Below, piece by piece: positions 25,873 to 34,911 of a stretch of 38,320 bases of DNA. The position numbers and the translations under genes are program-made. The notes under the pieces are model-generated. The model was not told the origin of the DNA and searched no databases. It worked only from the letters and a program-made list of their open reading frames with translations. The first letter of the stretch is position 1. Every line of letters starts with the position of its first letter. Source of the stretch: Bacteroidetes bacterium UBA6183 (GTDB lineage Bacteria; Bacteroidota; Bacteroidia; UKL13-3); NCBI GenBank assembly GCA_002422865.1, contig DITN01000096.1, forward strand, positions 1-38,320. The letters are read 5' to 3'.

Positions 25873-27750
25873 CTAATACGTTTTATTGGTTATCAATTTA
25901 TGATTGTATTGCTGAATAACTGCTTTTAAATATTGTTCCATTTGTTGCACTTCGCTCATGGGTGCTGTTTTAAGTTCAATCAAATTTTGTTGCATCAAAC
26001 TGTCTTGTTGCACATCAAAAAATCCAATAGTTTTAGTACCATCAAATTTTAAAACAAAAGGGTATTGAATAAGTTGGTATATACCACCATCAAACTGTAT
26101 TGCTCCATTTCCTGCAAAGCTAAAGTATGTACTTTTTTGTGGTGTTACTTTATTCAATATTAAAGGCATCACACCTAAATGATCTATTGTTTTATTTATA
26201 AGCACAGGTAAGCTGTCTTTATCGTTTTTAGAGGCATCAAACACAAACAAAGGCACTGCATATTTACCGTGCGATGTTTGGTAGTAAGCCTCTGTGTTTT
26301 CGCTGCTATGATCGGCAGTAAAAACAAAAAGAGTGTTGTTGTACCAAGGCTGCTTTTTCGCGTAATCAAAAAAGTTTTTAATGGCATAATCCATGTATTC
26401 AACTGTTGCATGTATAGGTAAAGGCCCGCCTTTAAATTTATTATTGTATGCAGCCGGTAGTTGGTATGGGTGATGAGAAGAAAGCGTAAACACTGTGCTA
26501 AAAAATGGTTGCTTACTTTGTGTAAGTTCTTTACCTACATATTGCAAATAAGGTTCATCAGGAATACCCCAATGTCCATCAAAGTCTTTTTCCTTATCTG
26601 GGTATTCATTTAACCCAAAATAATTACCTGCTTGTGTGTTGGCCACAAACCTATCAAAACTCATGGTACCATTTTTACCACCATGAAAAAATGAAGTCGT
26701 GTATCCGTTTTTTGATAAATAATATCCAATGCTAAGCAGTGTATTTGTTTGGTAAAAACTATTGATGTAATCGCCCGAAATCCAACTTGGCATCGATGCG
26801 ATAATTGCCGGTATTCCTTCAATGCTTCGTTTGCCATTTGCATAAGCATTGGTATACACTTCGCTATGCTGCATCAACGAATCTAAAAATGGTGTATAGC
26901 CTTTATTTTGGTTGTAAAAACCAACATATTCTTTGCCTACACTTTCCATAATAATCAACACCACATTTTTTCCCGGTGTTGCATGTGGGTTTGGGTTGGT
27001 ATGGTTTGGGTTGAATAAGTTTTGAGCCTCGTTCTCGGACATGTAATTTTTTTCATCAACCCCTGTTTGCTCAATGGTCATTAACATTTGAAAAGGTGTA
27101 TTTAATGTAAGGGGCATAAGCTCTGCTCCGGCAATTTTGGCGGCATCTAATGTATTTAATGGCTTTAAGCCTACACTGCCTCTTGCCCCTAAAAAAAATA
27201 GTCCGGATAATACAAGCATTACTACAAATTCTAAAACAAATGGTGTTTTGTTTTGATGCTGATTTGTAGTGTTTAGCCTTGGATAAATGCGCCACACCAA
27301 AACCAGTAAAGCAAGTAGAATAATAAGCAAATACCAATAATCCACTACATAAACCAATGGAGATACGTTTTGTGCACTTTGCATTTTTATTAACTCAAAA
27401 CCGCTACGTTTACTAGTAAAAGTAAAATAGCCTACATCAATAAAATTTAAAGTAAGCCCTGTAACTGCAGCTAACATAAACACATATTTAGTGGTAAGTT
27501 GGTAGCCTTTATTATTTCTTGCAGCTAAAGGCATTAGGTGCATTAAAATAAACAATCCAAACGAATACATAATGGCTGAGGTATCAAACCAAATACCTGA
27601 TAAAAATGCCAACACTATTTTAGAAATAGGTTGTGCCGAAAATGTTTGAAAATAAGTAATGAAAAATAATATTCTGCAAAAAGTATATAAGCCGTAGGCC
27701 AATAGCAGTCTTTTAAAAAGTAAGCTGATGTGGGGCAACTTTATATTCAC
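25873..27750 (-). CDS. LTA synthase-like membrane sulfatase-fold enzyme
   Basis: This protein (625 residues from GTG 27750; the open frame extends two codons to GTG 27756) has about five membrane helices in residues 10-190, then an extracytoplasmic alkaline-phosphatase/sulfatase domain. Metal-site residues are E271 (IIMESVGKE) and D482-H483 (FTADHSSE). The nucleophile region reads GKRSIEG; Ser311 is the candidate in place of the usual Thr. The family transfers phosphoglycerol or phosphoethanolamine groups to glycans or lipids. In a Gram-negative host the target is not teichoic acid; an outer-membrane or periplasmic glycan is likely. The GTG at 27756 would lie within the promoter box, so 27750 is preferred. 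Confidence 0.85.
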   Translation of the reverse strand: MNIKLPHISLLFKRLLLAYGLYTFCRILFFITYFQTFSAQPISKIVLAFLSGIWFDTSAIMYSFGLFILMHLMPLAARNNKGYQLTTKYVFMLAAVTGLTLNFIDVGYFTFTSKRSGFELIKMQSAQNVSPLVYVVDYWYLLIILLALLVLVWRIYPRLNTTNQHQNKTPFVLEFVVMLVLSGLFFLGARGSVGLKPLNTLDAAKIAGAELMPLTLNTPFQMLMTIEQTGVDEKNYMSENEAQNLFNPNHTNPNPHATPGKNVVLIIMESVGKEYVGFYNQNKGYTPFLDSLMQHSEVYTNAYANGKRSIEGIPAIIASMPSWISGDYINSFYQTNTLLSIGYYLSKNGYTTSFFHGGKNGTMSFDRFVANTQAGNYFGLNEYPDKEKDFDGHWGIPDEPYLQYVGKELTQSKQPFFSTVFTLSSHHPYQLPAAYNNKFKGGPLPIHATVEYMDYAIKNFFDYAKKQPWYNNTLFVFTADHSSENTEAYYQTSHGKYAVPLFVFDASKNDKDSLPVLINKTIDHLGVMPLILNKVTPQKSTYFSFAGNGAIQFDGGIYQLIQYPFVLKFDGTKTIGFFDVQQDSLMQQNLIELKTAPMSEVQQMEQYLKAVIQQYNHKLITNKTY

Positions 27751-27755
27751 GTGCA

Positions 27756-27763
27756 CAAATATA
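27756..27763 (-). promoter_or_regulatory. Promoter -7 box for the LTA synthase-like gene
   Basis: On the minus strand it reads TATATTTG, an exact TAnnTTTG match; the GTG start at 27750 is 6 bases after the G. It decides between the two possible GTG starts. Confidence 0.5.
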
Positions 27764-27818
27764 GTGTTTGAAAATTTAGCATGGTATTTTAAAAGGCTTT
27801 TGTTTAATTGCCACCGAG

Positions 27819-28835
27819 ATGAACATTCAGCAGAACATATCGCTAAAAGAATTTAATACATTTGGTATTGATGCAAGGGCCAGGGAGTTTGTGGTGATTA
27901 ACACCATAGAGGAGCTTTGTATATTCTGTGCAGCCTTTAATTTAAGCGATAGAAAACTTTTGGTGTTGGGAGGAGGAAGTAACGTTTTACTTACCGGTGA
28001 TTTTGATGGCATGGTGATAAAAATGAATTTGAAGGGCATGGAAGTGGTTTGCGAAAACGAAAACCATGTTTGGATTAAAGCCATGGCAGGTGAGGTGTGG
28101 CACGAGTTTGTAATGCATTGCATTGATAAAGGTTTAGGAGGGGTGGAGAACCTAAGTTTAATTCCGGGTTGTGTTGGTGCGGCTCCTATGCAAAATATTG
28201 GTGCTTACGGTGTAGAAATTAAAGATACTTTTGATAGCCTAGAAGCGGTTGAAATTGCTACTGGAGAGGTGGTTAAATTCAATAACAGCGATTGTAAGTT
28301 TGGATACCGTGAAAGTATATTTAAACAAGAAGCTAAAGGTAAATACATCATTGCTTCAGTTACATTTAAGTTATCCAAGCATCCTGTTTGTAATGTTTCT
28401 TATGGGGCAATTCAACAAGTACTAGCTGAAAAAAATATCACCAACCCATCGGTTAAAGATGTAAGTGATGCAGTCATCAGCATCAGGCAAAGTAAATTGC
28501 CTAATCCTAAAGTATTGGGTAACGCAGGTAGTTTCTTCAAAAATCCTGAAATACCGGCCGAGCAGTTTAATGCTTTAAAGGCTGAGCATCCAACTATTGT
28601 AGGTTATCCTGCAAGTTCGGGTAATATAAAAGTGGCAGCAGGTTGGTTAATAGAGCAAGCCGGATGGAGAGGTAAGGTTGTTGGAAATACCGGTTCGCAC
28701 AAAGATCAGGCTTTGGTATTGGTTAATTACGGTGGTGCCAGCGGAGACGAAATTTGGCAATTAGCAATGGATATCCAGGCCAGCGTATTACAAAAATTTG
28801 GCGTTACCATTACACCTGAGGTAAATGTGATTTAA
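27819..28835 (+). CDS. murB: UDP-N-acetylenolpyruvoylglucosamine reductase
   Basis: This 338-residue protein is cytoplasmic and FAD-dependent; it reduces the enolpyruvyl group to give UDP-N-acetylmuramic acid, the second step of peptidoglycan precursor synthesis. The features are clear: NTFGIDARA near the start, the FAD-binding GGGSNVL (about 51-57), IPGCVGAAPMQNIGAYG (about 115-131), the FGYRES loop of type I MurB, and NAGSFFKNP (about 230) with the catalytic Ser. The length equals type I enzymes such as that of E. coli. It is divergent from the LTA-synthase-like gene; purH follows about 100 bases on, under its own promoter. Confidence 0.95.
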   Translation: MNIQQNISLKEFNTFGIDARAREFVVINTIEELCIFCAAFNLSDRKLLVLGGGSNVLLTGDFDGMVIKMNLKGMEVVCENENHVWIKAMAGEVWHEFVMHCIDKGLGGVENLSLIPGCVGAAPMQNIGAYGVEIKDTFDSLEAVEIATGEVVKFNNSDCKFGYRESIFKQEAKGKYIIASVTFKLSKHPVCNVSYGAIQQVLAEKNITNPSVKDVSDAVISIRQSKLPNPKVLGNAGSFFKNPEIPAEQFNALKAEHPTIVGYPASSGNIKVAAGWLIEQAGWRGKVVGNTGSHKDQALVLVNYGGASGDEIWQLAMDIQASVLQKFGVTITPEVNVI

Positions 28836-28899
28836 TTGCCCAGTTTCAATTAAATCTAAAAATAGCACTTCTCATCCTAAAAATCCCGATTTCTTAACT

Positions 28900-28907
28900 T
28901 ACTTTTG
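28900..28907 (+). promoter_or_regulatory. Promoter -7 box for purH
   Basis: TACTTTTG, an exact TAnnTTTG match, 29 bases before the start codon, implying a short 5' leader of about 20-25 bases. No clear -33 TTTG. Confidence 0.5.
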
Positions 28908-28935
28908 CGGCTCCAAAAATCAACCTATTATTTTT

Positions 28936-30459
28936 ATGCAAGAGTCTCGCAAAATTGCCAATGCCTTAATTTCAGTGTTTTACAAAGATGGTTTAGATGT
29001 TTTAGCTAAAACCTTACACCAACAAGGGGTAAATATTTACTCTACAGGCGGAACACAAGAATTTATTGAAAAATTAGGCATACCGGTTAATCGTGTAGAA
29101 GACCTAACGGGTTATCCAAGCATTTTGGGCGGGCGTGTAAAAACATTACACCCAAAGGTTTTTGGCGGTATTTTGGCTCGTAGAAGTAACGAGCAAGACC
29201 AGAAAGAGGTAGCAGAATTCGCCATTCCGTTTTTGGATTTAGTAGTGGTTGATTTGTATCCATTTGAAGAAACTGTGAAGACCACGACAGACGAGGCTAA
29301 AATTATAGAAAAAATTGATATTGGTGGAGTTTCTTTGATTCGTGCCGCTGCAAAAAACTTTAACGACACATTAATCGTTTGCGATAAAGCTGATTTTTCG
29401 GTGGTTTCTGATATCATGATCAACCAAAATGGGGCAACCACTATTGAACAACGCAGGCAGTTCGCAACAAAAGCTTTCCATACCACTTCGCATTATGATG
29501 GATTAATTTTCCAATATTTCGATAAAGAATCTACCACCGCGTTTAAGTCAAGTGTGGCTCCTGCAAAAACATTACGTTATGGCGAAAACCCTCATCAAAA
29601 AGGTGTTTATTATGGTCATTTAAACGAGCTGTTTGAGCAAGTGCACGGCAAAGAATTATCATACAACAATTTGTTAGATGTTGATGCCGCGTTGAGTTTA
29701 ATTGGTGATTTCACAGAACCAACCGTGGCCATTATTAAACACAATAACCCTTGTGGAGTGGCATCACGCAATAGTATTTCTCAAGCATACCTAGATGCCT
29801 TGGCAGGTGATCCAACATCTGCATTTGGTGGTATCATTGCATCAAACCAACCAATAGATGAGGCTACAGCTTTAGAAATTGATAAGTTGTTTATGGAAGT
29901 GCTTATTGCACCGGGTTTTGAAGGCAAAGCTTTAGAAATATTACAAAGCAAAAAGAATAGAATTTTATTGATTCAAAAAGGCAAGATGCCGGCTGGAAAA
30001 CAATTCCGTAGTCTTTTAAACGGGGTTGTTGAGCAGGATAAAGACACCGTGTTGTTAACAGCAGAAAATTTAAAGTTGGTGACAACCAAGGCCGCTACTG
30101 CAGGGCAAATTACCGACATGTTATTTGCTGATATCATTGTAAAACATACCAAAAGTAACACCATTGTTTTGGCAAAAAATAAACAATTAGTAGGTATTGG
30201 TTGTGGCCAAACATCACGCATTGATGCCCTAAAAGGTGCAATTGCAAAATCAAAAGAATACGGATTTAGTTTGCAAGGTGCAGTAATGGCCAGTGATGCA
30301 TTTTTCCCTTTCCCTGATTGTGTGGAGATAGCCGGCAATGAAGGAATTGATGCAGTTATTCAACCTGGAGGTTCTATCAAAGATGAGTTAAGTATAAACT
30401 ATTGCAACGCTCATCAAATGGCCATGTACTTTACAGGAATAAGGCACTTTAAACACTAG
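28936..30459 (+). CDS. purH: Bifunctional AICAR transformylase / IMP cyclohydrolase
   Basis: This 507-residue protein carries out the last two steps of purine synthesis: formylation of AICAR by 10-formyl-tetrahydrofolate, then ring closure to IMP. The N-terminal MGS-like cyclohydrolase domain (about 1-190) has STGGTQEFIEKL and KTLHPKVFGGILARR; the transformylase domain has RYGENPHQKG, the catalytic KHNNPCG segment and FPDCVEIAG near the C-terminus. Length is typical. It is the first gene of the strand run leading to mreB (155-base gap). Confidence 0.97.
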   Translation: MQESRKIANALISVFYKDGLDVLAKTLHQQGVNIYSTGGTQEFIEKLGIPVNRVEDLTGYPSILGGRVKTLHPKVFGGILARRSNEQDQKEVAEFAIPFLDLVVVDLYPFEETVKTTTDEAKIIEKIDIGGVSLIRAAAKNFNDTLIVCDKADFSVVSDIMINQNGATTIEQRRQFATKAFHTTSHYDGLIFQYFDKESTTAFKSSVAPAKTLRYGENPHQKGVYYGHLNELFEQVHGKELSYNNLLDVDAALSLIGDFTEPTVAIIKHNNPCGVASRNSISQAYLDALAGDPTSAFGGIIASNQPIDEATALEIDKLFMEVLIAPGFEGKALEILQSKKNRILLIQKGKMPAGKQFRSLLNGVVEQDKDTVLLTAENLKLVTTKAATAGQITDMLFADIIVKHTKSNTIVLAKNKQLVGIGCGQTSRIDALKGAIAKSKEYGFSLQGAVMASDAFFPFPDCVEIAGNEGIDAVIQPGGSIKDELSINYCNAHQMAMYFTGIRHFKH

Positions 30460-30615
30460 AAATTACCAATAGCGGCAAAATTTTAAACGCTGTTTTTAGA
30501 CCCAAATCACCCGAAAAATGATGCGGTAAAAATGGTGGATAATATGCCACATGATTTGCTAAATATATTTTTATATTGCAAGCTATATAAACGCACTTAA
30601 CGATTTAGACATAAT

Positions 30616-31638
30616 ATGGGAGTTTTTAGCTTCTTAACACAGGATTTAGCCATTGACCTTGGTACTGCTAATACACTGATAATACATAAGGATCAGGTGG
30701 TTGTAGACGAACCATCTATCATTGCTATCAATCGCAAAACGGGTAACGTTATTGCCGTTGGTAGTCAGGCACAACAAATGCACGGTAAGGCTCACGAGGA
30801 TATTAAAACCATTCGTCCGCTTAAAGATGGTGTGATTGCAGATTTTAATGCTGCCGAACACATGATTCGCGGAATGATTCAAATGATACCTCAAGGAAGC
30901 AAATTAATTAAGCCGCAACAGCGCATGGTAATTTGTATCCCTTCAGGTATTACCGAGGTGGAGAAACGTGCTGTACGCGATAGTGCTGAACGTGCCGGAG
31001 CCAAGGAGGTTTATTTAATACACGAACCTATGGCCGCAGCAATTGGTATTGGTATTGACGTGTTTGAGCCTATGGGTAATATGATTATTGATATTGGAGG
31101 TGGTACCACCGAAATTGCAGTTATTGCATTGGCAGGTATTGTTTGCGATCAATCAATTCGTGTTGCAGGTGATGAATTTACAGAGGATATTTTAGATTAC
31201 ATGCGCAGGCAACACAACCTTTTGGTAGGTGAGCGTACTGCTGAGCGTATTAAAATAGAAGTAGGAGCGGCATTAACGGAATTGGAAAATGCACCACCTG
31301 ATTTTGCTGTTAACGGACGCGATTTGATGACAGGTATTCCTAAACAAATTACTGTAAGTTACAGTGAAATTGCCGCAGCTTTAGATAAATCAATCTCTAA
31401 AATTGAAGAGGCTGTTTTACGTGCGTTAGAATTAACACCACCTGAATTATCTTCGGATATTTATTCAACAGGTTTATACCTTACCGGTGGAGGTGCTTTG
31501 TTACGTGGATTAGATAAGCGTATTGCTGCCAAAACTAAATTGCCGGTTCATGTTGCAGAAGATCCGTTGCGTGCAGTTGTGCGTGGTACAGGTATGGCTC
31601 TTAAAAACTTGAAGAACTTTAAATTTTTAATGACGTAA
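30616..31638 (+). CDS. mreB: Rod-shape actin homologue MreB
   Basis: This 340-residue protein is a bacterial actin that forms membrane filaments and directs side-wall synthesis. The sequence shows the phosphate-1 loop IDLGTANTLI, VCIPSGITEVEKRAVRDS, the phosphate-2 loop IDIGGGTTEIAVI (about 159-171) and the adenosine motif LTGGGALLRGLD near the C-terminus. The short amphipathic N-terminus (MGVFSFLTQ) fits direct membrane binding. It heads the operon mreB-mreC-mreD-mrdA-rodA. Confidence 0.97.
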   Translation: MGVFSFLTQDLAIDLGTANTLIIHKDQVVVDEPSIIAINRKTGNVIAVGSQAQQMHGKAHEDIKTIRPLKDGVIADFNAAEHMIRGMIQMIPQGSKLIKPQQRMVICIPSGITEVEKRAVRDSAERAGAKEVYLIHEPMAAAIGIGIDVFEPMGNMIIDIGGGTTEIAVIALAGIVCDQSIRVAGDEFTEDILDYMRRQHNLLVGERTAERIKIEVGAALTELENAPPDFAVNGRDLMTGIPKQITVSYSEIAAALDKSISKIEEAVLRALELTPPELSSDIYSTGLYLTGGGALLRGLDKRIAAKTKLPVHVAEDPLRAVVRGTGMALKNLKNFKFLMT

Positions 31639-31701
31639 GCATTTCGAATTTAGCTCTGCTGAACTCAAGTTTCGACATTAATTATTTGGAATTTTATAAA
31701 A

Positions 31702-32538
31702 ATGCGCAACCTCATTTTTTTTATATACAGGTACCATGTGTTTTTTATCTTCTTCGTATTGGAGATTGCTGCGTTTGTTATTATTTTCCGATTCAACAAT
31801 TATCAAAAAGCAAGTTTTTTAAATTACACCAATGGTGTAGCAGGTAATTTTTATAATGGAGTAAGTAATACTCAAGAGTATTTTAATCTGCGAAGGGTCA
31901 ACGATAGTTTGCAACTAGAGAATGCTCGTTTACGCTCTCAACAAATTACTTCGTATTATAGAAATAACATTAGCATTAGTAATATTAACGATACTGTTTA
32001 CAAACAACAGTACGATTATATCGCTGCTCAATTGGTAAATAATTCTGTGACCAAGCGCAATAACTACATCACTTTAAACCGTGGCCGTGTGCATGGTATC
32101 GAAAAGGAGATGGGTGTAATTAGTGAAAATGGTATTGTGGGCATTGTTATGAATGTAAGCGACCATTATAGTACCGTACTTTCGTTACTAAACAGCAATT
32201 GTAAGATCAGTGCTAAACTCCAAAAATCAGGTGCATTTGGATCATTGGTTTGGGATGGAGGCGATCCAAGGTACGCGCGTTTACTTGATGTAAATAAACA
32301 TGTACCAATAAAGGTTGGCGATTTAGTTATTACGAGTAACTTTTCAACGATTTTCCCGGAAGGTTTACCTATTGGCAAAATATCAGAACATAGTTTAGAT
32401 GCTGGAGATAATTTTCATACTATCAATATAGATTTGTTTACCGATTTCAGTACGGTATCAACAGTATATGTCATTCGTAACTTGTTTAAGCAAGAACAAC
32501 AGGCATTAGAACAAACTTTACCAATAGATAAAAAGTGA
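31702..32538 (+). CDS. mreC: Rod-shape protein MreC
   Basis: This 278-residue protein has a short cytoplasmic tail and one membrane helix (about 10-28), then a periplasmic helical/coiled-coil segment (about 60-90, with NDSLQLENARLRSQQ) and a beta-barrel-like domain with GIEKEMGVISENGIVG and GDLVITSNFSTIFPEGLPIG. MreC bridges MreB/MreD with PBP2 and activates the elongation synthase. Its stop overlaps the mreD start by 4 bases. Confidence 0.93.
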   Translation: MRNLIFFIYRYHVFFIFFVLEIAAFVIIFRFNNYQKASFLNYTNGVAGNFYNGVSNTQEYFNLRRVNDSLQLENARLRSQQITSYYRNNISISNINDTVYKQQYDYIAAQLVNNSVTKRNNYITLNRGRVHGIEKEMGVISENGIVGIVMNVSDHYSTVLSLLNSNCKISAKLQKSGAFGSLVWDGGDPRYARLLDVNKHVPIKVGDLVITSNFSTIFPEGLPIGKISEHSLDAGDNFHTINIDLFTDFSTVSTVYVIRNLFKQEQQALEQTLPIDKK

Positions 32539-33056
32539 TATTAGAGTTACTAACATATTTGTTAAAATTCATCGGTATTATACTGCTTCAAATTCTTGTG
32601 GTTGATAATATCGAGTTAAGCAGTTATATCAACCCATACATATATATAAGTTTTATTTTGCTGTTACCGGTAACTATTAAGCCTTGGCAAGCGTTACTTT
32701 TAGCGTTTGTTTGTGGTGCTGTGGTTGATGCATTAAGCAGTACACCCGGCTTGCACATAGCAGCAAGTGTACTTTTGGTTTATGTAAGAATTCATTATTT
32801 ACGTTTTGCTACTACCAAAGAGGATACCGAAAGCCGCATTCGTCCATCAATGAGTAAAAAAGGTATTGTGTGGTTCGTGTTTTATTGTTTTAGCATGACC
32901 TTGGTTCACCATACCTTCTTATTTTTTCTAGAGATTTATGGCTTTCAAGAATTTTTTAGCACATTGTTGCGTATTATATTCAGCACGTTGGTAACTGTGT
33001 TGATGATAGTTGTAGGACAATTATTATTTTACAACACCAAAATAAGTAATGGATAG
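32535..33056 (+). CDS. mreD: Rod-shape protein MreD
   Basis: This 173-residue, very hydrophobic protein has about five membrane helices. It is weakly conserved as a family, and the assignment rests on size, topology and position between mreC and PBP2. The segment ALLLAFVCGAVVDALSSTPG resembles the conserved MreD region. The start (at 32535, ATA/ATG context overlapping mreC) is read as a translational coupling. Its 3' end overlaps mrdA by 8 bases. It works in the elongasome with MreC. Confidence 0.85.
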   Translation: MILELLTYLLKFIGIILLQILVVDNIELSSYINPYIYISFILLLPVTIKPWQALLLAFVCGAVVDALSSTPGLHIAASVLLVYVRIHYLRFATTKEDTESRIRPSMSKKGIVWFVFYCFSMTLVHHTFLFFLEIYGFQEFFSTLLRIIFSTLVTVLMIVVGQLLFYNTKISNG

Positions 33057-34911
33057 TACCTCAAAACAAAAGGTTTTACTGGTTATATTTTTCTCAATTG
33101 CATTGGTTTATATTCTGCGTTTGGCAGTAATGCAATTGTTTGATGATAGTTACCTGCGCTCGGCACAAGAAAATGTGTTACAGGAGCAAACTATCTATCC
33201 TGCTCGTGGTTTGGTGTATGATAGAACAGGCGAACTATTGGTTTATAATGATGCTATTTACGACTTAATAGTTATCCCGGAACAGGTAAAAGGACTTGAT
33301 ACCAACGAATTTTGTCGTGTGTTGGGTATTGAAAAAATAGATTTTGTGCAAAGGTTTGAAAAGATGAAACGAGGTGTTGGTTATGCACCTTATCGTCCTT
33401 CAGTTTTCGAAAAACAATTAACTATTCCTATCTACGCGGCTTTTCAAGAAAAATTATTTGACTTCCCGGGTTTTTATGTAGAGGTAAGAACAGATAGAAA
33501 ATACCAGCACAGTAATGCCGCCCACATTATGGGTTATATTGGTGAGGTAACCGATCGTGATATTGAAAAAAGTGAAGGCTATTACCGCATGGGCGATTTT
33601 AAAGGAATTAGTGGTGTAGAGCGTAGTTATGAAGAAGTATTGCGCGGACGTAAAGGTGTTCGTTATGTGTTGGTTGATAGTAAAAATCGTACACAAGGTC
33701 GATACAAAGACGGTATGTTTGATACAGCCGCAGTTGCCGGGCAAAATGTTACTTTAAGTATTGACCAAAAGTTACAAGAACTTGGTGAGCAATTATTAAC
33801 CAATAAAATTGGTAGTGTTGTTGCCATCGAGCCATCAACTGGAGAAATACTGGCTTTGGTAAGTATGCCAACATATGACCCCAATTTATTTGTAGGTAGA
33901 CAACGTGGTAATAACTACATGAAATTATTACGCGATCCATCAAAACCATTATTTAACCGCCCGCTTGCGGCACCTTATCCTCCGGGTTCAATTTTTAAAG
34001 TATTGATGAGTTTGGTTGGGCAACAAGAAGGCGTGCTAACCCCTAATACGATGTATGGATGCTACGGTGGTTATCATATGGGTGGGTTAACCGTTGGTTG
34101 CCATCCACATTCGTCTCCATTAAATTTGCAAGGTGCGGTGGCTGTTTCTTGTAACGCGTATTTTTGTCATGTTTACCGCAGTGTTATAGATAACCAGATG
34201 TATCCTAACTCGGAAACAGCTTATAAAAAATGGTACGACCATATTAGCAGTTTTGGTATCGGACATAAATTAGGTGTTGATTTATATGGTGAAGGTCAAG
34301 GCTTTTTACCACCATCAACCTATTACGATAAAGTTTATGGAAGATACCGCTGGAAATCGTCAACCACAATTTCATTGGCTATTGGTCAAGGAGAGTTAGG
34401 TATTACTCCGCTACAAATGGCAAATGCAACCGCTGTTGTGGCTAATCGTGGGTATTATGTTACACCTCATGTTGTTAAAAAAATTGACGGTAAACCAAAT
34501 CCAAATCCCGAATACAATAAAAAACATTGGGCCAGTGTTGATACCCCATATTATGGTGTAGTAATTAATGGCATGCAGGATGTAATTGAACGCGGAACGG
34601 GTAGGGTAGCCATGATTCCTGGAATAGAAATTTGTGGTAAAACAGGAACCGCCCAAAATCCACATGGTAAAGACCACTCGGTATTTTTTGCTTTTGCACC
34701 TAAAGACAATCCTAAAATAGCCATTGCCGTGTTTGTGGAAAACGCGGGATTTGGAGCAACTTGGGCTGCGCCAATTGCCAGTTTAATGATTGAACAATAT
34801 TTAACAGGTAAACACGATACACGTAAATATTTATTAGAGCGCATGCTCAAAGGAAATCTAGTACACAAAAATGATACAGCAACAGCAGCAACCAAAACCG
34901 GCAAGCATTGA
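33049..34911 (+). CDS. mrdA: Penicillin-binding protein 2 (transpeptidase of elongation)
   Basis: This 620-residue protein has one N-terminal membrane helix (about 7-25), then a PBP dimerisation domain (about 45-230) and a transpeptidase domain. All three active-site motifs are present: SIFK with Ser314 and Lys317, SCN at 367-369, and KTGT at 531-534. It crosslinks side-wall peptidoglycan in complex with RodA. Its 3' end overlaps rodA by 41 bases in another frame. Confidence 0.96.
   Translation: MDSTSKQKVLLVIFFSIALVYILRLAVMQLFDDSYLRSAQENVLQEQTIYPARGLVYDRTGELLVYNDAIYDLIVIPEQVKGLDTNEFCRVLGIEKIDFVQRFEKMKRGVGYAPYRPSVFEKQLTIPIYAAFQEKLFDFPGFYVEVRTDRKYQHSNAAHIMGYIGEVTDRDIEKSEGYYRMGDFKGISGVERSYEEVLRGRKGVRYVLVDSKNRTQGRYKDGMFDTAAVAGQNVTLSIDQKLQELGEQLLTNKIGSVVAIEPSTGEILALVSMPTYDPNLFVGRQRGNNYMKLLRDPSKPLFNRPLAAPYPPGSIFKVLMSLVGQQEGVLTPNTMYGCYGGYHMGGLTVGCHPHSSPLNLQGAVAVSCNAYFCHVYRSVIDNQMYPNSETAYKKWYDHISSFGIGHKLGVDLYGEGQGFLPPSTYYDKVYGRYRWKSSTTISLAIGQGELGITPLQMANATAVVANRGYYVTPHVVKKIDGKPNPNPEYNKKHWASVDTPYYGVVINGMQDVIERGTGRVAMIPGIEICGKTGTAQNPHGKDHSVFFAFAPKDNPKIAIAVFVENAGFGATWAAPIASLMIEQYLTGKHDTRKYLLERMLKGNLVHKNDTATAATKTGKH

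Noticed and set aside
30460..30615. Terminator after purH
   Set aside because: Only a 4-bp stem (AGCG with CGCT) with a long loop before a short T run; too weak to call.
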